This document shows, piece after piece, positions 60,201 through 64,000 of a DNA stretch of 64,000 nucleotides (within the stretch, counting starts at the first letter, position 1; each line of letters starts with the position of its first letter). Below the pieces are notes generated by a model. It had not been told where the DNA came from. It ran no database searches and saw only the letters and a program-made list of their open reading frames with translations. The position numbers and the translations under genes were made by a program. Source of the DNA: Antedon mediterranea (lineage: Eukaryota; Echinodermata; Crinoidea; Comatulida; Antedonidae); contig NC_092670.1 in the NCBI RefSeq assembly GCF_964355755.1, positions 17,483,201 through 17,547,200 of the forward strand. Reading direction: 5' to 3'.

Positions 60201-61739
60201 TAAAATTTGGCTAGTCTCAAAGATATTGAAAGCTATTCCAGTTAAAATAGTAGTTAAACCAATAATTAGTTGAAGCAATGTAAAAGTCATTAGTGGTGTT
60301 TATATAATAAGACTAACACATGATTACAGTACGAGTCTTGTATTCACACATATGCCCATCTACTTTGTAGCACTTTAAATTCATTACTAGCACATACTAA
60401 ACTTTACATTAAATACACCATTAATTTCTGTTAATAACAAAACATCAATACAATTATATTATATTTATTTAGAATAGACAAATAATCAATTTATCATAAT
60501 TTGGTGTATTGGCCTCAGGATTTTTCAAATAAATTAATGCACTTAAAAATTGTTTAAAAGAATGCACTTAAATTGTATAAAAGAATGCACTCTTCTACGT
60601 TTCTTTTTTTTTTAATTCTTAAAAATATGAGATGACCTTTTAATTTACGGAAGAAAAAAGTGTCAGGAAATGACTAGTTAAAATAACAAAATAAGAGTAC
60701 AGAAATGTGTGGATGTGAAAAGGGCAAAGTGCTACCATGTTGACCAAGTAAGGGGCCTAGACAACTACACTAAAGTAAAGTAATGTTGCCTTAAGGGGTC
60801 TTGTTAAAATGATTCTACTGCAGTACTAACAGGTTGACCGGGTAGGGACCTAGAAAAATACACCAAGTACACCATGTACAATCTGTTGCCATTATTCTAA
60901 CTGCAGCTACTGCAAGGAGGGACCTAGAAAACTACACTACTACAGTGTACTGTATGTTCCATGTCAAAATTATTCTTGATGTGAAAGTTTATGAAGGTCA
61001 CTGCAAAGCAATACACAATGTGCATGATTTTCAAAAAATCTTGCTAAAAAATTGCATATATTGAAGAGTAGTTACTGCCGTAAATGCAGTAGTATAATTT
61101 TGACATGGTCCCTAAGAATACTTACAGTATTCATTGGCTAATTAACATAATAGATTTAAGTATAAAATAGAAAAATATAAATAATATTCGATTTAACACA
61201 AGCTGAATGAAGATTTATTTATTTATCCAGGGTAGAAAAACAGTTTGATTTCAGGTTGTAATTAATGTAGATAATGCTCTCCATATTGTGATTGGCAATT
61301 GCCTCCGAGAATGATGAAAATAGAAATAAAAAATAAACATTCATAATTGAGTAGAATACCATATAAGACAAGGAAACTTAAAGCACTATAATAATAATAC
61401 CGTATTAGGGTTCTACCTAACCATACTAGACCCCAGTAATGTTTAACCCCACACCACAGACGTAAGCAGCAATATACAGTATACTTAACACGTTAGTGCG
61501 GTATCCACTGTTTAACATACAGTGGTAGCAAGCTACAGTAGTGTATTGGTATGAAATATTAAGGAGGCCAACTCGTGTACAAAATTGTTAGCAAGTTTAT
61601 TTTCAAATGTACTGATTAATTCCAAATTATGTCAGAACTGTACAAAACATTTTAAAAAGATTAAACCAAGTACAAACTTACATCTTACACGCCTCTCTGC
61701 TCTGCGTTTCAGGTTCTCACGATCCCTCGTATGGTTCAT
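26770..61739 (-). CDS. HDAC4: Class IIa histone deacetylase (HDAC4/5/7/9 type), 23-24 exons
   Basis: Transcript-order exons: (61682-61739 tentative), (51818-51877 probable), 46349-46563, 45179-45269, 44251-44347, 42933-43156, 42174-42283, 41695-41841, 38726-38819, 35886-36060, 35321-35489, 34826-34978, 34461-34521, 33878-33994, 32662-32795, 32173-32290, 31669-31778, 29726-29923, 29220-29339, 28848-28945, 28416-28534, 27637-27861, 27123-27261, 26770-26827. All have GT-AG borders and compatible phases; the sum is 3090 nt (1029 aa; human HDAC4 1084). Order of domains: Gln-rich coiled coil, MEF2-binding motif, NLS, three RxxS 14-3-3 sites, SUMO motif VKQEP, deacetylase domain with the class IIa zinc-binding insertion, C-terminal NES. 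It is a nucleocytoplasmic signal-regulated corepressor. The single invertebrate gene probably corresponds to all four vertebrate paralogues, so the symbol is a family label. Confidence 0.93.
27390..27600 (+). mobile_element. tRNA-derived SINE copy
   Basis: TGGTGGTAAATTTGCTTGCC, then GTGGTTCAATCCTGCCC (B-box-like), CTAGTGCCAGGGTTGGAAC, CAAATGAGTCTTGGTTTAT, and an end AATTTATCAATCCTGTAAATG. It shares all these words in order with 43262-43500. A third, more distant relative is at 45960-46205. Confidence 0.7.
27637..32795 (-). CDS. HDAC4: HDAC catalytic domain exons
   Basis: Nine exons encode the whole deacetylase fold. Structural zinc site: [17 protein letters not shown] (32662-32795) and the Cys of [13 protein letters not shown] (31669-31778). 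Active site: RPPGHHAE with the His pair (29726-29923), VDW at the exon end followed by DVHHGNSTQ (29220-29339; Asp and His zinc ligands), [18 protein letters not shown] (28416-28534; third zinc ligand Asp), and [17 protein letters not shown] (27637-27861). The last places Tyr where vertebrate class IIa enzymes have His. Other differences from human HDAC4: GNS in place of GNG and two additional residues (ND) in DSDNDTVWN. Everything needed for Zn-dependent hydrolysis of acetyl-lysine appears present. Confidence 0.95.
28775..28835. mobile_element. Short CTGCAG MITE-2 remnant
   Basis: GATCATGTCAAAATTATTCT, ACTACAGTAACTACATTT, then AACATGGTCCCTAAG: both termini of the family with almost no interior, so an internally deleted copy. 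Confidence 0.55.
30013..31271. mobile_element. 1.26-kb pogo/Tc1-mariner-type non-autonomous element
   Basis: Left end CAGTCAACTCTCCCAATACC and right end GGTATTGGGAGAGTTGACTG are perfect inverted repeats (about 24 bp, extending to the neighbouring CGGA), each flanked by TA (30011-30012 and 31272-31273), the target duplication of Tc1/mariner and pogo elements. Further sub-terminal copies of ACCGGA(C/A) lie inside both ends (30038-30120 and 31200-31240). No transposase frame is visible. The element occupies the HDAC intron between exons 29726-29923 and 31669-31778. A central CpG-richer part (30230-30370) is unlike the surrounding intron. Confidence 0.88.
31342..31462. mobile_element. MITE-1 copy, short
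   Basis: Starts AAAGCTCTGTCTACACTATA and ends GGACAGAGCTTTA; contains GATGTGCACAAATATGG and TATCACTACCATATTTC. About 120 bp, internally deleted. Confidence 0.85.
31965..32166. repeat. 12-bp minisatellite next to an HDAC splice donor
   Basis: Unit ATGACAATGTAA, about 16 copies, with ATAATGAATATG variants at the left end. It stops within 7 bp of the donor of exon 32173-32290 (GTTAGT on the minus strand). The 12-bp period gives an artificial long frame of TLSF repeats. Confidence 0.92.
32823..33215. mobile_element. Probable SINE/LINE remnants
   Basis: At 32832-32875 TATGGTGTAATGGTAAAAG and GCATGGATTCGAGATC resemble tRNA A and B boxes. At 33187-33235 a TTCAATTCAATTCAATTC run followed by ATTATTTAATCATCCCAC looks like the reverse complement of a non-LTR 3' tail like that at 17180-17200. 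Boundaries unclear. Confidence 0.45.
33878..33994 (-). CDS. HDAC4: HDAC exon with third 14-3-3 site
   Basis: [20 protein letters not shown], then [23 protein letters not shown] corresponds in position to the HDAC4 Ser632 site (RAQSSP), a CaMK/PKD phosphorylation and 14-3-3 docking site. It directly precedes the catalytic domain. Confidence 0.88.
34461..34978 (-). CDS. HDAC4: HDAC exons with SUMO-type motif
   Basis: Exon 34826-34978: [20 protein letters not shown], then acidic run and [25 protein letters not shown].(D/E)S(E/D)EE is nearly identical to the sumoylated Lys559 region of HDAC4. Exon 34461-34521: [20 protein letters not shown]. Confidence 0.88.
35170..35296. mobile_element. MITE-1 copy
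   Basis: AGGCTCTGTCTACACTATCA start, GTTTGATAGTGTAGATAGAG end; interior GATGTGCCCATATATGGACA and TATCACTACCATATTTTT. It ends 25 bp from the donor of HDAC exon 35321-35489. Confidence 0.88.
35321..36060 (-). CDS. HDAC4: HDAC exons with second 14-3-3 site and Gln-rich run
   Basis: Exon 35321-35489: [20 protein letters not shown] then a Gln/His-rich stretch ending [18 protein letters not shown] equals HDAC4 Ser467 (RTQSAPLP). Exon 35886-36060: [20 protein letters not shown], then [20 protein letters not shown], poorly conserved linker. Confidence 0.88.
36752..36900. mobile_element. MITE-1 copy
   Basis: TTAAGCTCTGTCTGCACTAT to GTGTAGACAGAGCTTTAA, 149 bp, well-kept termini; interior with ATATGCCCAAATATGGTAG and ATATGGGCACATCACAT. 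Confidence 0.9.
37531..37970. mobile_element. MITE-1 copy split by a nested 256-bp insertion
   Basis: Left part 37531-37655 (ACACTATCAAACTAGTTTGA, three GTGCCTAAATATGG(T/C)AGTGAT units, CATCGTGTCCATAT) and right part 37909-37970 (ATATGGGCACATCACACTTT, GTTTGATTGTGTAAACAGAG) together make one element. The insert begins ATTATTAAATG and ends GATGAATAATAAT, so its ends are weakly inverted (ATTATT/AATAAT). Confidence 0.82.
38514..38674. mobile_element. MITE-1 copy
   Basis: TTAAGCTCTGTCTACACTAT to GTGATAGTGTAGACAGAGCT plus TTA; 161 bp. It lies 50 bp left of HDAC exon 38726-38819. Confidence 0.92.
38726..38819 (-). CDS. HDAC4: HDAC exon, linker
   Basis: [20 protein letters not shown] and [11 protein letters not shown]; phases fit the neighbouring exons. 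Little conserved outside the family's low-complexity linker. Confidence 0.8.
40418..40589. mobile_element. MITE-1 copy
   Basis: TTTAGCTGTCTACACTATCA to GATAGTGTAGAAAGAGCTTT; three TAGGCATATCACTACCATAT-like units inside. Confidence 0.88.
41200..41260. repeat. Perfect short hairpin in HDAC intron
   Basis: ATTATCAACACTGTGAAGTA plus TTA pairs exactly with its reverse complement ending at 41260, around an AT-only loop of about a dozen bases. The stem length (about 23 bp) is like a miRNA precursor arm or a tiny palindromic element. No independent evidence of expression. Confidence 0.7.
41695..41841 (-). CDS. HDAC4: HDAC exon, conserved YASPSLPNI motif
   Basis: [20 protein letters not shown], then [20 protein letters not shown] and [11 protein letters not shown](A/T)SPSLPNI(S/T)(I/L)G matches the corresponding HDAC4 segment almost exactly, which makes the exon certain. 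Confidence 0.93.
42174..42283 (-). CDS. HDAC4: HDAC exon, Ser-rich linker
   Basis: [20 protein letters not shown], then [27 protein letters not shown] aligns with the same stretch of HDAC4. A (GAT)n-rich tract (42040-42160) lies just beyond the donor. Confidence 0.92.
42336..42488. mobile_element. MITE-1 copy
   Basis: AAAAGCTCTGTCTACACTAT to GTTTGATAGTGTAGACAGAG plus CTTTA; 153 bp, termini almost perfect inverted repeats. Confidence 0.93.
42933..43156 (-). CDS. HDAC4: HDAC exon with first 14-3-3 site and NLS
   Basis: [20 protein letters not shown], then [20 protein letters not shown] and [20 protein letters not shown]. It corresponds to HDAC4 [34 protein letters not shown] (split here for length), with the Ser246 phosphosite and the tripartite basic NLS kept. 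The Pro after the phosphosite (SEPN) is Ser here (SDSN), so 14-3-3 binding could be weaker. Confidence 0.95.
43262..43500 (+). mobile_element. tRNA-derived SINE copy
   Basis: GTGGAGCTGTAGGATAATGT, GATCCAGGGTTCAATCCTGA (B box), CTAGTGCCAGGGTTGTAACT, CAAATGAGACTTAGTTTATC, ATCCATCCTGTAATTGGC. Co-linear with 27390-27600. Confidence 0.75.
43556..44150. repeat. 19-bp minisatellite, 31 copies, with higher-order pattern
   Basis: Unit GATACTGCAGTAGAATGTA; a T/C change in GA(T/C)AC marks two types. Reading left to right: TTTCC TTTTC TTTCC TTTTC CC TTTCC TTTT, so blocks of five units (95 bp), in places ten, have been copied. Each unit has a CTGCAG core. The right end runs into CTGCAGTAATTTTGACATTA, the terminus of the CTGCAG MITE-2 family, from which the array most likely grew. 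Confidence 0.93.
44251..44347 (-). CDS. HDAC4: HDAC exon with MEF2-binding motif
   Basis: [20 protein letters not shown], then [15 protein letters not shown].(E/D)FVLN.. matches the MEF2-interaction helix of class IIa HDACs (EVKMKLQEFVLNKKK in HDAC4), which recruits the enzyme to MEF2 target genes. Confidence 0.93.
44405..44515. mobile_element. Degraded MITE, CCAAT-containing family
   Basis: AAGTAATTTGACCAATCTTG and CTTGCTTGTGATTGGTCAAC are inverted arms around a short loop, followed by CATCTACGCCTACATCCACG. Same layout as 6253-6407. Confidence 0.65.
45179..46563 (-). CDS. HDAC4: HDAC Gln-rich coiled-coil exons
   Basis: Exon 46349-46563: [20 protein letters not shown], then [20 protein letters not shown] and [20 protein letters not shown]. 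Exon 45179-45269: [49 protein letters not shown]-like pattern of HDAC4 is evident (E-QL-ELM-L-KQQQIQ). The coiled coil mediates oligomerisation. It is shorter than in HDAC4. Confidence 0.92.
45960..46205 (+). mobile_element. tRNA-derived SINE copy, divergent
   Basis: GAGCTTGGTGGTTATGATGC (A-box-like), TGGATTCAAGTCCTGTCA (B-box-like), AACTCCACTCCCAAAGACTT, TGTGAATGGGATTGCCACC. Related in layout to 27390-27600, but more diverged. Confidence 0.6.
48420..48652. mobile_element. MITE-2 (CTGCAG family)
   Basis: Left end AGGGATCATGTCAAAATTAT, TCTACTGCAGTTACTGCAGT; right end GTAGCAGTAGACATTTTGTT, GACATGGTCCCTAA. These are inverted repeats with a GGGA(C/T)CATGTCAAAATTATT consensus. Confidence 0.82.
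49068..49567 (-). mobile_element. 5'-truncated non-LTR retrotransposon
   Basis: Minus frame ending at 49382 reads [20 protein letters not shown], then [23 protein letters not shown](S/D)E..., and R(T/C)xRYxNSFxPxAI are the standard last residues of CR1/L2-type reverse transcriptase ORFs. After the stop come about 300 bp of 3' UTR ending GACAATAAAAATTATC and TGTATCTGTATCTG, a 6-bp tail. The catalytic part is missing. Confidence 0.75.
50490..50637. mobile_element. MITE-2 (CTGCAG family)
   Basis: GAGACCATCTCAGAATTATT, CTACTGCAGTTACTGTAATT at left; ACTACAGTAGAATAATTTTG, ACATTAATT at right; 148 bp. Confidence 0.8.
51818..51877 (-). CDS. HDAC4: Probable upstream HDAC exon
   Basis: Acceptor AGTTGTAG, 60 nt, donor GTATACT. 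Frame [19 protein letters not shown], with the split codon G-AT joining exactly to [11 protein letters not shown] of exon 46349-46563. No homology memory for this segment, so it rests on splice signals and phase alone. Confidence 0.5.
52387..52589. mobile_element. MITE-2 (CTGCAG family)
   Basis: ATGGTCAAAATTATTCTACT, GCAGTTAATACTGCAGTAAC at left; ATAGCTACTGCAGTAGTTGA, GAATAATTATGACATAGTCC at right. Confidence 0.82.
52924..53097. mobile_element. MITE-1 copy
   Basis: AAAGCTTTATCTACACTATC to GTGATAGTGTAGACAGAGCT plus TTAA; interior diverged (CAAATAATGATAGTGATTTG). Confidence 0.88.
54617..54780. repeat. Poly-T, (CAAT)n tail and G-run
   Basis: A run of T followed by CAATCAATCAATTTTATTTC, like the reverse complement of a non-LTR 3' end, then at 54766-54779 an uninterrupted G run within GGGGAGAGGGG..GTGGCG, able in principle to form a G-quadruplex. 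Confidence 0.5.
55316..55860. mobile_element. Two adjacent MITE-2 (CTGCAG family) copies
   Basis: First: TGTAATTATTCTACTGCAGT to TTGTGACATGATCCCTAA (55316-55687, with an insertion including a TGTATAAATCTTATTGTTAT LINE-like tail). Second: GTTGCTATTACTGCAGTAAC to AACTGCAGTAGAATAATGAA, TTTTGGCAGATTCC (55705-55858). Confidence 0.7.
56500..56870. repeat. Imperfect 18-20-bp tandem repeat
   Basis: Unit about GCCCCATTGCTAGCCC(A/G)(A/T)AT, about 18 copies, with four nearly identical units at 56563-56640. The minus-strand frame (WASNGAYGL-like repeats) is a by-product. Confidence 0.85.
59617..59754. repeat. 67-bp tandem duplication
   Basis: Two copies of ATGCACAGGCCTCGCGTCC..CATCTTTTCATACACTAC, differing by one base (GGAAC(T/C)AAC). 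A recent event. Confidence 0.93.
60798..61115. mobile_element. Complex MITE-2 (CTGCAG family) copy
   Basis: Starts GGTCTTGTTAAAATGATTCT, ACTGCAGTA; ends AATGCAGTAGTATAATTTTG, ACATGGTCCCTAA. Two repeats of AGGTTGACC(G)GGTAGGGACCTAGAAAA-like sequence suggest internal duplication. Confidence 0.65.
61682..61739 (-). CDS. Tentative first coding exon of the HDAC
   Basis: Met codon at 61737-61739, then [19 protein letters not shown] and a perfect donor (GAT|GTAAGT). The remaining single base plus AT of exon 51818-51877 makes Tyr, so the frame continues. The peptide is basic, and I do not recognise it. An alternative donor 10 bases earlier (CGT|GTAAGA) would break the frame. Could also be an unrelated open stretch. 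Confidence 0.25.
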
Positions 61740-64000
61740 CTTAAGCATACTAACAGCCTCTGTTGGCTTACAGAGCTCCGGCATTATAAACAAGTTATTT
61801 TTCAAACAGTCTAATGAAATTTCCTATACATCAAGTAATATAATAACAAGCGTGTATGTCTGTGTCCACAGACTGACTAAGACTTTGCGATTCGTGTATT
61901 GTACCTTAGACACAGCCCTGACTCACACTCTATTGGCCTAAATATAAAATGATTCTTTATCTAGGTTTGCACACAGAGATTTGGTGCGGCTAAAAAAAGA
62001 CTATTTGTGTTAATTTATTTACATATTGTCCTAGCCTTAAGGTTCAAGACTTGTTTCAGGGGAAGTGGACTATTCCATTTATCAACAGGGATATGTTATG
62101 GATCAATTCAAGGGTTATTAATAGCCGATTGATTGCCTTTTGTGGGATATGTTCCACCGCCGACAAAAATAAATGATACCTTCCTTTAGGAAATCAATAT
62201 AACGAGCGAATAAATGAAAAGAAAGATGTAAACAGAATGCGGCTGCGATCTATATTAAGTGTCAGCTGTCAACAACTTTAATTTCACAGCTGTAATGTAC
62301 AGTAATTCAACATATTTTTACTGTAATAGTTAAATAAATACCATGCAGTTTAATAACAACAATAACGATAACATTTATAGTCAATTATACTGTATTCATA
62401 TTAATGATGAATTTAATGTACAGTTAATGTATTGTAAAATGACACACAGTATACAATATAGTACTTTAGTACAGTAGGTCAGTACAAGCACTTACTGTAT
62501 AGTACAGAATTATTATAGTACTGTACCAGTTAGTAGACAGACCATCTAGTTACAGACGTACATTGTAGCAGTGGGAAAAAAGTGCTCTTTTTGCAGTTCA
62601 ACATATTCTAATCTCAATGTGAAACTCTTATAGTGACATCAATTGTTTTGTCACTTACCTTTTAAATGTCACTTAAGACAATGAAACTGAAACACAAGAG
62701 ATGAAACAATGGTGACATTAGCACTGTGATAGTTGTTTTTGATTTGAAGTAAAAACTTCAGAAAGAGAGAATACTGTCCTCAACAAATGAAGGACTCAAA
62801 TTTGCAATTTGTTGAGATTTTACGTCAACGTCAGTCCAGATTGGGCAATTAATTCCAACTAATTAATATGGAAAGATAGAATTCAAACAATCCCTGTCTC
62901 AGTACTATCTATAGTACTGTTTAATAAATTGCGTTTGTCAAAAAAAAAAAAGCCGTCCTTTCAGTTACAAACGACATTGTCTCAATACAATGCTAACAAA
63001 GATATTTGGCTGCTATCCAAGTATTGCTTTTTATACATGTACATAAAATAACAAAGGTGGAACACCAGAATAACATCAATAAACTTTTATATACACGCGA
63101 TTCTACTCAAAGACTGTTTTTCAATTAATAGGTTCAATCTATTTTTAACAACATTGTTGTTATTAAAGTAAAAGCAAAGATAAAATCTAATTATAACTTT
63201 TATCTCTGTGCTTGGACAGAACTTGCGGACAGAACTTGCGGACAAAACGTGCAAATTATATTATCCCCTTCATTTCAAAATGTAAAAGCAGTTTACCAGT
63301 GTCCAATGGATGACCACCATCTACTGTAATTAGTGAATTCATGATGGACTAGATACAATGTAGAATATGGCTGAGATTGCAAAGAAATTCTATAAAACAA
63401 CCTTTTTTTCAATAGAAATTGTTCTAATGATACGGCTACATTAAAATAAAATGGTATCTCAATGTTGTTTTCACAATGCTCCATATGGCAATTATTTTAC
63501 TAGATACTGTATACACACACATGACTGCGCGAAAAACAAAAAGTTGCTAATGCTCTACGCGCAGTCGGACACGAACTGAACTGGTGTTGGACCAGAGCAG
63601 CGTGAAAGACGCTGCTTCTTTTAAGGCTCGACAGTCGCGATTAATATTTCGCATTGACACAAATATCTACTATACTTTTTGAATAGAATCAATCACATAC
63701 CGGTAATAAGAATACACAATATTATAAAGAACAGCATAGTATCAGTATGCATAATTATTAATGATAATATAATTATGAATACTTTCATTATTTGAATTTT
63801 AACAGAATTTTCAATAGAAAGTAATTACAGAATGGTTGAGTACCAGCAACATCTAAAACATAATAACCTCATAATATTGACAATGACATTACAACGCATG
63901 CTAGGGCATGCTAGGTTATGTATGGTTTGATTTTTGTTACAGTAATATAGCTTTCTCAATCAAACTATTTGTCTACTCTGTCAGGAATATTTTGTAAGAA
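61740..64000. other. Upstream sequence with a CpG-rich island
   Basis: Mostly AT-rich. Between 63500 and 63660 the CpG density rises sharply (ACGCGC, GTCGGACACGA, AGTCGCGATT), unlike the rest of the window; AGCAGCGT..ACGCTGCT (63596-63617) forms a small hairpin there. A transcription start for a minus-strand gene such as the HDAC is possible. Nothing else recognised. Confidence 0.3.

Larger units (their letters stand above)
51878..61681. other. Presumed HDAC 5' intron or intergenic DNA
   Basis: Nearly 10 kb without recognisable coding sequence. Holds MITE-2 copies (52387-52589; 55316-55687; 55705-55860; 60798-61115), a MITE-1 copy (52924-53097), a G-run (54766-54779), a 20-bp imperfect repeat (56500-56870) and a 67-bp tandem duplication (59621-59754). 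Confidence 0.45.

Overview
This window is nuclear DNA of an animal. It is AT-rich, its genes have many short exons with GT/AG splice sites, and long introns are packed with short transposons, SINE-like copies and minisatellites. Protein content (a class IIa histone deacetylase, SNAPC1, a METTL2-type tRNA methyltransferase, and a small cluster of intronless-coding rhodopsin-like GPCRs) fits a marine invertebrate. The GPCR expansion, and my impression of the repeats, lean towards an echinoderm or related deuterostome. That placement is inference, not proof. No prokaryotic feature, CRISPR array or virus was seen.

Layout. 88-233 (+): last coding exon of a METTL2-like gene, followed by an 11-copy 65-bp satellite (434-1150). 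1494-2549 or 2699 (-): GPCR copy 1. About 2.9-7 kb: MITEs, a block of hairpin-forming repeats (4230-5340) and a decayed reverse transcriptase. 7217-11598 (-): complete nine-exon SNAPC1 gene, predicted 358 aa, with an 18-bp CCAAT-box minisatellite in one intron. 14.2-16.4 kb (+): GPCR copy 2, broken by a frameshift next to an 11-bp repeat, followed by a LINE fragment. 17.70-17.98 kb (-): GPCR fragment. 19008-20081 (-): intact GPCR copy 3. 26770 to at least 46563, and probably to 61739 (-): a class IIa HDAC (HDAC4/5/7/9 type). I assembled its splice structure exon by exon; the phases agree throughout and give about 1029 aa if the two weaker 5' exons are right. The rest is intronic or intergenic sequence with several MITE families, tRNA-like SINEs, a 1.26-kb pogo/Tc1-like element with TA target duplication, and minisatellites.

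The three unlinked themes are basal: SNAPC1 serves snRNA transcription, METTL2 modifies tRNA, and the HDAC is a signal-regulated MEF2 corepressor. There is no operon-like logic. The most useful observations are: (1) the HDAC carries Tyr, not the vertebrate class IIa His, at the transition-state position, so it may be an active deacetylase; (2) the GPCR copies share conserved CCAAT-containing blocks 1-4 kb upstream of the coding exon, which suggests duplicated promoters plus non-coding 5' exons; (3) several unrelated repeat arrays carry a CCAAT box in each unit; (4) a 38-bp minisatellite contains the HDAC stop codon. I did not find a clearly new multi-gene system.
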